Source: a virus
Virus record (IMG/VR): IMGVR_UViG_3300028581_002271
Coordinates: 1-25,701 of that record
Direction: 5' to 3' (one strand)
DNA: 25,701 bases
Made by a program: the position numbers and the translations under genes. Positions 12,670 through 18,350 of the stretch are shown piece after piece. Numbering within the stretch: the first letter of the stretch is position 1; each line of letters begins with the position of its first letter. The notes under the pieces were generated by a model. The model was not told the DNA's origin and ran no database searches. It was given only the letters and a program-made list of their open reading frames with translations.

Positions 12670-13560
12670 ATGTCAAAATCCATTGAACGCAATATAGCAT
12701 CAGTTAATAAAGGAGCAGATGAATTCACCACTGGTTTAAAACAGTTGGCACAATCTGCAGCGGATGCCATCAACAACAAACATATTCAAGAAAAACCCAT
12801 TGAATTCTTCGGCACAGCAGACAACAGCATTTACAACAAAGGATTACAGTGGACTGGAGTGGGTCAAACCAAGTATTTTAATTTGCAAGGTAATCCAGAC
12901 AGAATATGGAGCAATGTAAACATAGATCTTAAATTAGAAAATTCATACATGATAGACAACACACCAGTGTTGACCGTGAATGAATTGGGTCGCACAGTGA
13001 CCAAATCTAATCTGCGTCAAGTGGGCACCCTGAACAACTTGGTGGTGTCTGGCAACTTGAATGTGAGTCAATTCATAATATTTGATTCAGGCATGAATAG
13101 ATTAGGTGTGGGCACAGAAACTCCCAACGCCACATTATCAGTGGCCAGCAACACTGTGGAGTTCATTGTGCAACCAGGAGTATCCTCAGCAGACATAGGC
13201 ACTCATACCAACAGCGGATTAAACATCAAGACTGACAGCACAGACAGAATCACCATCACTGCCAATGGCAATATCACATTGGGATTGCAAGGCAACACTG
13301 AAACCAAGATCAATATGTATGGCAGAGTGGGCATAGGCGTTACCAGTGTGGAATCAGATGTGAGTTTGAGTACTTCAGGCGCAGTGAAATTTCAAAACAA
13401 AAAATTCGAAGTGGGCAGTGCAGCACCAGTGACAGGTTCATACACTGTGGGTGATATCATTTGGAACAGTGCACCATCTTCAGGACAATCTGTAGGCTGG
13501 GTGTGTGTGGCCACAGGCAATCCAGGACAGTGGAAATCATTCGGCACCATTTCAAACTAA
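12670..13560 (+). CDS. Fibre-like structural protein
   Basis: 296 residues, rich in Asn, Thr, Ser and Gly with a beta-repeat character. Around residues 140-155, NRLGVGTETPNATLSV is typical of tail-fibre or neck-whisker-like stems; GRVGIGVTS near 216 is a second copy of the same idea. The C-terminus (VGDIIWNSAPSSGQSVGWVCVATGNPGQWKSFG) resembles receptor-facing fibre tips in marine phages. Directly preceded by a perfect late promoter box, which fits a virion protein. No Shine-Dalgarno is visible. Which structure it belongs to is not clear. Confidence 0.75.
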   Translation: MSKSIERNIASVNKGADEFTTGLKQLAQSAADAINNKHIQEKPIEFFGTADNSIYNKGLQWTGVGQTKYFNLQGNPDRIWSNVNIDLKLENSYMIDNTPVLTVNELGRTVTKSNLRQVGTLNNLVVSGNLNVSQFIIFDSGMNRLGVGTETPNATLSVASNTVEFIVQPGVSSADIGTHTNSGLNIKTDSTDRITITANGNITLGLQGNTETKINMYGRVGIGVTSVESDVSLSTSGAVKFQNKKFEVGSAAPVTGSYTVGDIIWNSAPSSGQSVGWVCVATGNPGQWKSFGTISN

Positions 13561-13561
13561 T

Positions 13562-14008
13562 CTAAGTGCTCATCACATCTTTGAGATACTTCTTACTCCA
13601 ATAGCTGTAATAATTCTTAGATCGCAAAAAATTTCTAGCATTTTCCAATTTGGATCTCTTCTGACACAGTATTAAATTGTACAGTCCGTTGTTGGTGCGC
13701 ACATCTTTGATGTTGGTTTCTGTGTCCCAATGATCTGCAAGAAAAACATATTCTTTGTGAGTGTCATTCAATTGATCGCACAACTCATACATGTCTTTCT
13801 TTTTCATGCGAAATTCTTTAAGATACAACAGCACATCCACAGTGTCCAACAGATGTTGATCTCGTTCAAACTTTATGGATTTCTTTACCCGATTCAATAT
13901 CTTATATCTAGCACGGGCAGCATAAGGACACACTGACAAGCCACCCAAATTATCCTGTGTTTTGCTGAGATGCTGTATCCAGAGTTTGATGTGTGATTGT
14001 GCAGACAT
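13562..14008 (-). CDS. Minus-strand conserved hypothetical, CPYA motif
   Basis: 148 residues from an ATG whose first base is 14008; the longer frame (to 14074) would run into the divergent neighbour. Residues 8-32 (IKLWIQHLSKTQ ... GGLSVCPYAARARYK) recall the W-x(n)-CPFA pattern of DUF1415-like proteins, a weak link made from memory. The rest is rich in Lys, Asp and Tyr with alternating helices and strands. Convergent with the fibre-like gene (one base between the stops), divergent from the GNGESR gene with 25 bases between starts, and preceded on its own strand by ATTAAATA. Confidence 0.75.
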   Translation of the reverse strand: MSAQSHIKLWIQHLSKTQDNLGGLSVCPYAARARYKILNRVKKSIKFERDQHLLDTVDVLLYLKEFRMKKKDMYELCDQLNDTHKEYVFLADHWDTETNIKDVRTNNGLYNLILCQKRSKLENARNFLRSKNYYSYWSKKYLKDVMST

Positions 14009-14015
14009 ATATGTG

Positions 14016-14028
14016 TATTTAATAAATA
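14016..14028. promoter_or_regulatory. Overlapping divergent late-like promoter boxes
   Basis: TATTTAATAAATA is a near-palindrome that reads AATAAATA to the right (14021-14028, five bases before ATG 14034) and ATTAAATA to the left (14023-14016, seven bases before the minus-strand ATG at 14008). Both genes would have leaderless or nearly leaderless mRNAs, and the two boxes share bases, so they may compete. Confidence 0.55.
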
Positions 14029-14033
14029 TGCAC

Positions 14034-14618
14034 ATGTTTGTAATAGGCAACGGTGAAAGCAGAAAAAATATCAATCTTGACAGGATCGATCAAATAAAAA
14101 TAGGCTGCAATGCCATATTCCGTGACTGGCAGATGAATCATCTGATCTGTTGTGATCGCAAAATGGTTTTGGAATCCATTGCTGAAACAGATCTGCAAAA
14201 GACTACAGTGTACACCAGACCAGAATATATTCACATGCATCCATTATTGAAATCTCTGCCCACACTGCCTTATGACAGTGAGTTGAGACAGGATCAACCC
14301 ATGCACTGGGGCAGTGGTCCTTATGCTGTGCTGCTGGCCACTCAATTGAACAGTGAAAATCACACAATCAATCTGCTGGGATTTGATTTGTATGGCCAGG
14401 GAGAACACATCAACAATGTGTACAAAGACTCCTATGGTTACAATCGCAGCAGTGAACGTGCAGTGGATCCTCGATATTGGATACATCAGTTGGGCAAAAT
14501 ATTTGAAATTCATACCAAAATGTCTTTTGAAATCTATGTGCCAGATAATTTTATCAAACCCAAAGATTGGAATCATACCAATTTGGAATATAAGAACTTG
14601 ACAATGCTGCGGCAATAA
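14034..14618 (+). CDS. GNGESR-motif protein (DUF115/GT42-like, uncertain)
   Basis: 194 residues from ATG 14034. An ATG at 14028 overlaps the promoter box and would add MH only. The N-terminus MFVIGNGESRKN resembles the GNGPS motif at the start of GT42-type sialyltransferases and DUF115/MptE-like proteins, where it binds a nucleotide. Later segments are KIGCNAIFRDW, LICCDRKMV, MHWGSGPYAVLLA and INLLGFDLYG, an order typical of these folds (strand, small-residue helix, then LLGFD). I infer a nucleotide-sugar-type or related enzyme. A glycosyltransferase lies nearby at 15261, so the two could modify the same target. Homologues in cyanophages are, as I recall, hypothetical. Confidence 0.7.
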   Translation: MFVIGNGESRKNINLDRIDQIKIGCNAIFRDWQMNHLICCDRKMVLESIAETDLQKTTVYTRPEYIHMHPLLKSLPTLPYDSELRQDQPMHWGSGPYAVLLATQLNSENHTINLLGFDLYGQGEHINNVYKDSYGYNRSSERAVDPRYWIHQLGKIFEIHTKMSFEIYVPDNFIKPKDWNHTNLEYKNLTMLRQ

Positions 14619-14627
14619 TGTAATAAT
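14598..14627 (+). promoter_or_regulatory. Probable sigma70-like promoter of queD
   Basis: TTGACA (14598-14603), 18-base spacer, AATAAT (14622-14627, five of six to consensus). It overlaps the end of the GNGESR gene. Transcription from here (start about 14634) would include the structured leader at 14663-14725. A second possible promoter is the extended -10 TGGTATAAT at 14671-14679, which would exclude most of that structure. Confidence 0.5.
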
Positions 14628-14662
14628 GTATGATGTTTGCGATATATGTGGATTGCACACAC

Positions 14663-14725
14663 AGAGGACTTGGTATAATCCCTCTTTAAAAATTCTTCTA
14701 CCATATTGAAAGGTAAAATATGGTA
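14663..14725 (+). promoter_or_regulatory. Structured leader before queD with two mutually exclusive folds (candidate)
   Basis: Fold A: AGAGG (14663-14667) pairs with CCTCT (14681-14685). Inside its 13-base loop, TGGTA (14671-14675) can pair with TACCA (14699-14703), giving an H-type pseudoknot with an A-rich linker (TTTAAAAATT). Fold B: TACCATATT (14699-14707) pairs with AATATGGTA (14717-14725), a 9-bp stem that buries the queD ATG and holds the Shine-Dalgarno GAAAGG in its loop. TACCA is used in both folds, so they exclude each other. The AGAGG ... CCCTCT-plus-A-tail layout recalls preQ1-I riboswitches, but the U after AGAGG is A here and the usual ACAC is absent. Folding was by eye. Confidence 0.45.
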
Positions 14726-15244
14726 AAATATTACAGCACAAAAACATACGGCAACGACAGAGGTTTGAGTTGTGCTTTTAGACAATGGCGCAGTACTCAT
14801 TCGCATTGTTCATTATTGCATGGATATTCCATTGGCATCAAACTGATCTTTGAATCAGAAACATTGGATGATCGCAACTGGGTCATGGACTTTGGTGGAC
14901 TCAAAGCATTCAAAGAATGGAGTGAATACATGTTTGATCACACATTATTGATTGCACAGGATGATCCACACTTAGATAAGTTTAAAAAATTAGCAGAGTT
15001 GGGCACCCACAGTGAAGGAGGAGTTTGTGACATAAGAATTGTGGAAGCAGTGGGCTGTGAAAAGTTCAGTGAACTGGTGTACAATGAGATGAACAAAATT
15101 TTAAATACTTTCAAAGCAGGCAAAACATACAAACTGCCCAACGGCAAAGGATTTGATTGCAGATATCCTGTGGGGCAGGGAGTGCGATTGAAATCTGTGG
15201 AAGTATTTGAACACGCTGGAAATTCTGCTGTCTACGAAGCCTAA
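14720..15244 (+). CDS. queD: QueD-like 6-pyruvoyl/6-carboxytetrahydropterin synthase
   Basis: 174 residues, T-fold family. QueD makes 6-carboxytetrahydropterin from dihydroneopterin triphosphate in the queuosine/preQ0 pathway; PTPS enzymes use the same substrate. The sequence starts YYSTKTYGNDRGLSCAFRQW. The zinc region has THSHC followed by HGY at 34-36, where most family members have HGH, so one zinc ligand is changed or supplied by His27/His29. DFGGLKAF, FDHTLL (catalytic Asp-His) and VEVFEHAGNSAVYE are further family motifs. FolE, QueE and QueC are not in this window. The ATG at 14720 has GAAAGG before it and lies in the predicted leader stem. Similar proteins are common in cyanophages. 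Confidence 0.9.
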   Translation: MVKYYSTKTYGNDRGLSCAFRQWRSTHSHCSLLHGYSIGIKLIFESETLDDRNWVMDFGGLKAFKEWSEYMFDHTLLIAQDDPHLDKFKKLAELGTHSEGGVCDIRIVEAVGCEKFSELVYNEMNKILNTFKAGKTYKLPNGKGFDCRYPVGQGVRLKSVEVFEHAGNSAVYEA

Positions 15245-15251
15245 ATAAATA
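15241..15251 (+). promoter_or_regulatory. Late-like promoter box CTAAATAAATA
   Basis: AATAAATA (15244-15251) overlaps the queD stop region and lies nine bases before the ATG at 15261. No Shine-Dalgarno is in the gap. Confidence 0.55.
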
Positions 15252-15260
15252 TCCTGGTAT

Positions 15261-15965
15261 ATGTCCCAACGATATGTGGTGTGCCTCAAACACGGCACCA
15301 AATATGATGCTGAATATGTGAATGTGTTGAAAAAAATGACTCAACGCAATCTTACCACGCCGCACGAATTTGTGTGTTTCACTGAAGATCCCAGAGGCAT
15401 CGACGCAGGCATCACCATACTGCCTTTGCCCACCATACCACTCAAAGGCTGGTGGTTCAAAACCTTGTTGTTCAACCCCAATCTACAGATTCAAGGCACC
15501 ATACTGTTCATTGATCTGGATGTGATTATTTTCAAAAACATAGACAAACTGTTTGAATACAAACCAGGAGAGTTCTGTGTGTGCCGTGATTTCAACAGAT
15601 GTTTCCAACCTGAATGGAAAAAAATAAACAGCAGTGTGGTGCGTTGGGTCACAGGACAACATCCGCAACTGTACAACAATTTCGTCAAGGATCCACACAC
15701 CACCAGCAAGAGATTTCACGGAGATCAGGACTGGTTGTTTGATCAAGTGAAGAAACACTATCAGTTTTGGCCTGATGAATGGATACAGAGTTACAAGTGG
15801 GAGATGCGTGGTAATCCCAAACTGGTGAGACAAAAATCAGGACAGAAAAATTTCACTGCTCCAGGTGAGCCCAAGATAAAACAAGACACTGCTGTGGCTG
15901 TGTTTCACGGTGATCCCAATCCTAGAGAATGTGTGGATCCTTGGTGTCAAACCCATTGGAAATAG
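15261..15965 (+). CDS. Glycosyltransferase-like protein (GT-A fold, DxD)
   Basis: 234 residues. After an N-terminal Rossmann-like strand (RYVVCLKHGTKYD) and the FVCFTEDP segment comes KGWWFKTLLF, then TILFIDLDVIIFKNIDKLF near residues 79-97, whose DLD is the metal-binding DxD of GT-A transferases. GDQDWLF near 153-159 and VAVFHGDPNP near 212-221 match the downstream metal- and sugar-site motifs of GT8-like phage proteins. Acceptor unknown: virion protein, DNA or lipid are all possible. A second possible sugar-related enzyme lies at 14034. Confidence 0.8.
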   Translation: MSQRYVVCLKHGTKYDAEYVNVLKKMTQRNLTTPHEFVCFTEDPRGIDAGITILPLPTIPLKGWWFKTLLFNPNLQIQGTILFIDLDVIIFKNIDKLFEYKPGEFCVCRDFNRCFQPEWKKINSSVVRWVTGQHPQLYNNFVKDPHTTSKRFHGDQDWLFDQVKKHYQFWPDEWIQSYKWEMRGNPKLVRQKSGQKNFTAPGEPKIKQDTAVAVFHGDPNPRECVDPWCQTHWK

Positions 15966-15979
15966 TGATTGAATTCACA

Positions 15980-15993
15980 TTGACTGCAGTCAA
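15980..15993. promoter_or_regulatory. Palindromic operator candidate over the uvsE -35 box
   Basis: TTGACTGCAGTCAA is a perfect 14-bp palindrome. Its left half is the -35 hexamer of the uvsE promoter. A dimeric regulator bound here would block RNA polymerase. It does not match the alphaproteobacterial LexA box GTTC-N7-GTTC. Confidence 0.5.
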
Positions 15994-16008
15994 AATATCG
16001 CATATACT
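15980..16008 (+). promoter_or_regulatory. Sigma70-like promoter of uvsE
   Basis: TTGACT (15980-15985), 17-base spacer, TATACT (16003-16008). The ATG at 16015 is six bases after the -10 box, so a leaderless transcript is predicted. Confidence 0.8.
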
Positions 16009-16014
16009 AATAGC

Positions 16015-17067
16015 ATGATCAAAAGAATAGGTTTCTGCTGTCAATGGTTTCATCATGATAGAACTCTTAAAAAGAAACAACTGGAAGAATTAGAACGTCC
16101 TTACAATACCAGAGCTACCACAGTGCGTTGGTTAAATGAACACAAGGAACAAGCTGAAGAAAAACTGGCATTTGTGTTCAAACACAACATTGATGGCATC
16201 AAAAATTTAATATTAAAAGTATCTGAACTGCCCGTGAGCAGAAGAATGTGTAGAATATCATCACCCATACTGCCAGTGGCCACTGAAAACACTTGGAGAT
16301 ACTATTGGGACAAGCCAGACATAATCAAGTATTGCGAACAACACTTTGCTGAAGCAGGCGATTTGGCTCGCAAACACAATGTTAAAGTATCTTTCCATCC
16401 AGGACAATTCACGGTGTTGGCATCGGATAATCCAGACATAGTGGAAAGAAGCATAGACGAATTTGAATATCATGTGCGTATGGCGAAGATGATGGGGTTC
16501 GGTAAAAAATTTCAAGACGGTTGCAAAATCAATGTACACATATCCGGTCGTCAAGGACCAGAAGGCATTGTTAAAGCTCTACCTAGATTATCACCCGAAG
16601 CACGCAATCTTATCACCATAGAGAACGATGAAATGGGTTGGGGATTGGATGCCACACTTAAATTGGAGAAACATTGTGCTCTTGTATTAGATATACATCA
16701 TCATTTGATTCGAGACGAAGAATACATACTTTCCAGTGACGACAGGGTAAAGAGAGTGATAGACAGTTGGAGAGGAGTGCGACCCACTATGCATTATTCT
16801 TATTTTAGAGATGAAGCCTTAATGCCAGCATTTGATGAATCCACAGTTCATATGATGCACAAAAACATGTTGCCCATCAAAGACATGATCACATTGGGCT
16901 GTCAAAAGGTAAAATTAAGATCTCACAGTGATCTGTTTCCCAACAAGGCACAGAATGAATGGGCTTTGAGTTTTTTAGAAAACTTTGATATTCAATGCGA
17001 ATGCAAGAGTAAAAACCTAGGAGCAGAGCAACTTTGGAATCAAGCACAAACACTGGGTCTGCTGTAA
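16015..17067 (+). CDS. uvsE: UV-damage endonuclease UvsE/UVDE
   Basis: 350 residues. UVDE nicks DNA 5' of UV photoproducts in an alternative excision-repair path. The TIM-barrel family motifs are all present: RIGFCCQW at the start, RISSPILPV near 80-88, VSFHPGQF near 124-131, INVHISGRQG near 174-183, ENDEMGW near 203-209, LDIHHHLI near 225-232, MHYSYFR and the Lys/Arg-rich VKLRSHSD. These His, Glu and Asp residues supply the metal cluster of the family. UvsE genes are known from marine T4-like phages exposed to sunlight. Own promoter with a palindrome at the -35 box; the stop codon TAA is part of the late box of the next gene. Confidence 0.92.
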   Translation: MIKRIGFCCQWFHHDRTLKKKQLEELERPYNTRATTVRWLNEHKEQAEEKLAFVFKHNIDGIKNLILKVSELPVSRRMCRISSPILPVATENTWRYYWDKPDIIKYCEQHFAEAGDLARKHNVKVSFHPGQFTVLASDNPDIVERSIDEFEYHVRMAKMMGFGKKFQDGCKINVHISGRQGPEGIVKALPRLSPEARNLITIENDEMGWGLDATLKLEKHCALVLDIHHHLIRDEEYILSSDDRVKRVIDSWRGVRPTMHYSYFRDEALMPAFDESTVHMMHKNMLPIKDMITLGCQKVKLRSHSDLFPNKAQNEWALSFLENFDIQCECKSKNLGAEQLWNQAQTLGLL

Positions 17068-17073
17068 TAAATA
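17066..17073 (+). promoter_or_regulatory. Late-like promoter box AATAAATA before sod
   Basis: AATAAATA overlaps the uvsE stop codon and ends five bases before the ATG at 17079, the same spacing as at 12657 and 14021. The predicted transcript starts at the ATG. Confidence 0.6.
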
Positions 17074-17078
17074 CAGTC

Positions 17079-17648
17079 ATGCAAGACATCAAACAGTGGA
17101 TTCAACTATTTGAAGCCAAACAATCACGTGAAAAAACTTTGGTTTTGGAACCATTGCCTTATGGCATGGGTGATTTGGATCCTGTGTTGAGCCGAGCCAA
17201 TGTGGAATATCACTATGGTGTGCTGAGCCGAGGATATGTGAACAGATACAATGCAGGTGAAGGTGATGCAGATTTCAATTATGGTGGTGCTAAATTGCAC
17301 AATTTATTTTGGGCTCAATTGCAAGCACCCCGAGGCAGCAATCTGCCACAGGGCACAATAAAAGAATTCATCAACGAACATCACAAAGATTTAGACAGTT
17401 TCAAAGAAACATTACTTTTGACCACTATGAAACTGCAAGGATCTGGCTGGGTGTTCTTGTCTCGCTCAGGAGAGATCAAAACCACTCCCAATCAAACCTA
17501 TCGCACAGACATATTGTTGCCCATAGATCTTTGGGAGCATTCATTCATGGACTATGTGCCGGCAAAGGATGCCAAGAAACGCTATATTACAAATATTTTT
17601 AAAATAATCAATTGGTCAGTGATCAACGATCGTTTGAACACAAAATAA
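17079..17648 (+). CDS. sod: Fe/Mn superoxide dismutase
   Basis: 189 residues from ATG 17079. The in-frame ATG at 17034 is rejected because it lies in uvsE and before the promoter box. Converts superoxide to O2 and H2O2. The metal ligands are all present: His45 (VEYHYG), His74 (KLHNLFW), Asp150 and His154 (IDLWEHSF); the gateway Tyr is Tyr53. Family blocks LEPLPYGMGDLDP, GSGWVFL and NIFKIINWSVINDRL are clear. At the metal-selectivity positions it has Gly70 (where FeSOD has Gln69) and Gln139 in PNQTYR (as MnSOD Gln146), pointing to the Mn type. No signal peptide, so cytoplasmic. Convergent with, and directly abutting, the zinc-finger gene at 17649. Confidence 0.92.
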   Translation: MQDIKQWIQLFEAKQSREKTLVLEPLPYGMGDLDPVLSRANVEYHYGVLSRGYVNRYNAGEGDADFNYGGAKLHNLFWAQLQAPRGSNLPQGTIKEFINEHHKDLDSFKETLLLTTMKLQGSGWVFLSRSGEIKTTPNQTYRTDILLPIDLWEHSFMDYVPAKDAKKRYITNIFKIINWSVINDRLNTK

Positions 17649-17936
17649 TCACAGTTTATCTATGGGAGTGTCACTGCTGACATTCATGTCCAGTATTTTG
17701 CGTTGGCGCACACCTTGTTTCTGTGCAAAACGTTTGGGGTCACATGCACCACACACATGTTTGTAATCATTGCTGATGCGTTTGATGGCTATGCTGCCTT
17801 TCTCCCTTTCAAACAGTGCATTGCAACTGTCACACTGGAACCTATAGTAGGTTTTGTGACGCACACAGGTGTGTTTTGTGCCCAGTTTACTGATGCGTTC
17901 AGTGAGACTTTTTTTAACAATTTTTTCTAAAAACAT
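17649..17936 (-). CDS. Small zinc-finger protein
   Basis: 95 residues on the minus strand, starting at 17936. Two CxxC knuckles, CDSC at about 35-38 and CGAC at about 62-65, plus C24 in KHTCVRH, indicate a zinc-binding domain; the rest is basic (FLEKIVKKSLTERISKL, DPKRFAQKQGVRQRK). I recall similar small zinc proteins in T4-like marine phages. Nucleic-acid binding or a partial HNH-like fold are both plausible, but no HNH residues are evident. The stop abuts the SOD stop, and a minus-strand TGTAAATA box lies seven bases before the ATG. Confidence 0.75.
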   Translation of the reverse strand: MFLEKIVKKSLTERISKLGTKHTCVRHKTYYRFQCDSCNALFEREKGSIAIKRISNDYKHVCGACDPKRFAQKQGVRQRKILDMNVSSDTPIDKL

Positions 17937-17943
17937 GCACGTG

Positions 17944-17951
17944 TATTTACA
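17944..17951 (-). promoter_or_regulatory. Minus-strand late-like promoter box TGTAAATA
   Basis: Read on the minus strand, TGTAAATA ends seven bases before the ATG at 17936. A leaderless or nearly leaderless transcript is predicted. Confidence 0.4.
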
Positions 17952-17970
17952 TTAGGATTTGTGTTTTTTT

Positions 17971-17978
17971 AATAAATA
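17971..17978 (+). promoter_or_regulatory. Late-like promoter box AATAAATA before iscA-like gene
   Basis: AATAAATA lies 21 bases before the ATG at 18000, and here the leader contains a Shine-Dalgarno (ACGGAGA, 17990-17996). It probably serves the iscA-like gene and the long fibre gene together. Confidence 0.6.
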
Positions 17979-17999
17979 ATTGAAATAGAACGGAGACAC

Positions 18000-18347
18000 A
18001 TGGCTGTAATCACTGTCACTGAAAGAGCAATTGAAAAGATTCGAGAGTTGTGTGATCACAACCACAAGTATGCTGTGCGACTCAGCATCAAGGGTGGTGG
18101 CTGTGCAGGCTATTCATATGATTGGGGATTTGCTGATCAGTCAGAAATTGCACCCTCAGACGAGCTGTTAAACTTTGGTGATGGAGCCAAGTTCACCATA
18201 GATGCTGCCAGTGTGATGTATATCCTAGGCACTGAGCTGGACTATGTGCATGAAGTGTTTGGTTCACAATTTCAAATTAAAAATCCCAATGCCAAGAGCG
18301 CATGTGGCTGCGGTGAGAGCATCAGTTTTGAAAAGGAGATAGCATAA
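18000..18347 (+). CDS. A-type Fe-S cluster carrier (IscA/HesB-like)
   Basis: 115 residues, normal for IscA/ErpA/HesB. The three conserved cluster-binding Cys are Cys35 (KGGGCAGYSY), Cys102 and Cys104 (ACGCGESI). TVTERAIEKIREL is the usual N-terminus. These proteins pass iron-sulfur clusters to target apoproteins. Marine phages are known to carry such genes. The fibre gene starts three bases after its stop, so it is probably co-transcribed with a virion gene from the late-like box at 17971, which is odd for a metabolic gene and hints at a late or assembly-linked role. Start chosen by GGAG four to seven bases upstream. Confidence 0.92.
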   Translation: MAVITVTERAIEKIRELCDHNHKYAVRLSIKGGGCAGYSYDWGFADQSEIAPSDELLNFGDGAKFTIDAASVMYILGTELDYVHEVFGSQFQIKNPNAKSACGCGESISFEKEIA

Positions 18348-18350
18348 CAC

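Noticed and set aside
13962-14033. Extended N-terminus for the GNGESR protein
   Set aside because: The extension overlaps the divergent minus-strand gene and runs through the promoter box; homologues as I recall begin at MFVIGNGES.
14671-14679. Extended -10 TGGTATAAT as the main queD promoter
   Set aside because: The only nearby -35 (TTGCAC) has a 15-base spacer, and the motif lies in a hairpin loop. It remains an alternative to the promoter at 14598, not a firm call.
17034-17078. ATG 17034 as the start of superoxide dismutase
   Set aside because: It lies inside uvsE in another frame and before the late-like box; the added residues do not match the family.
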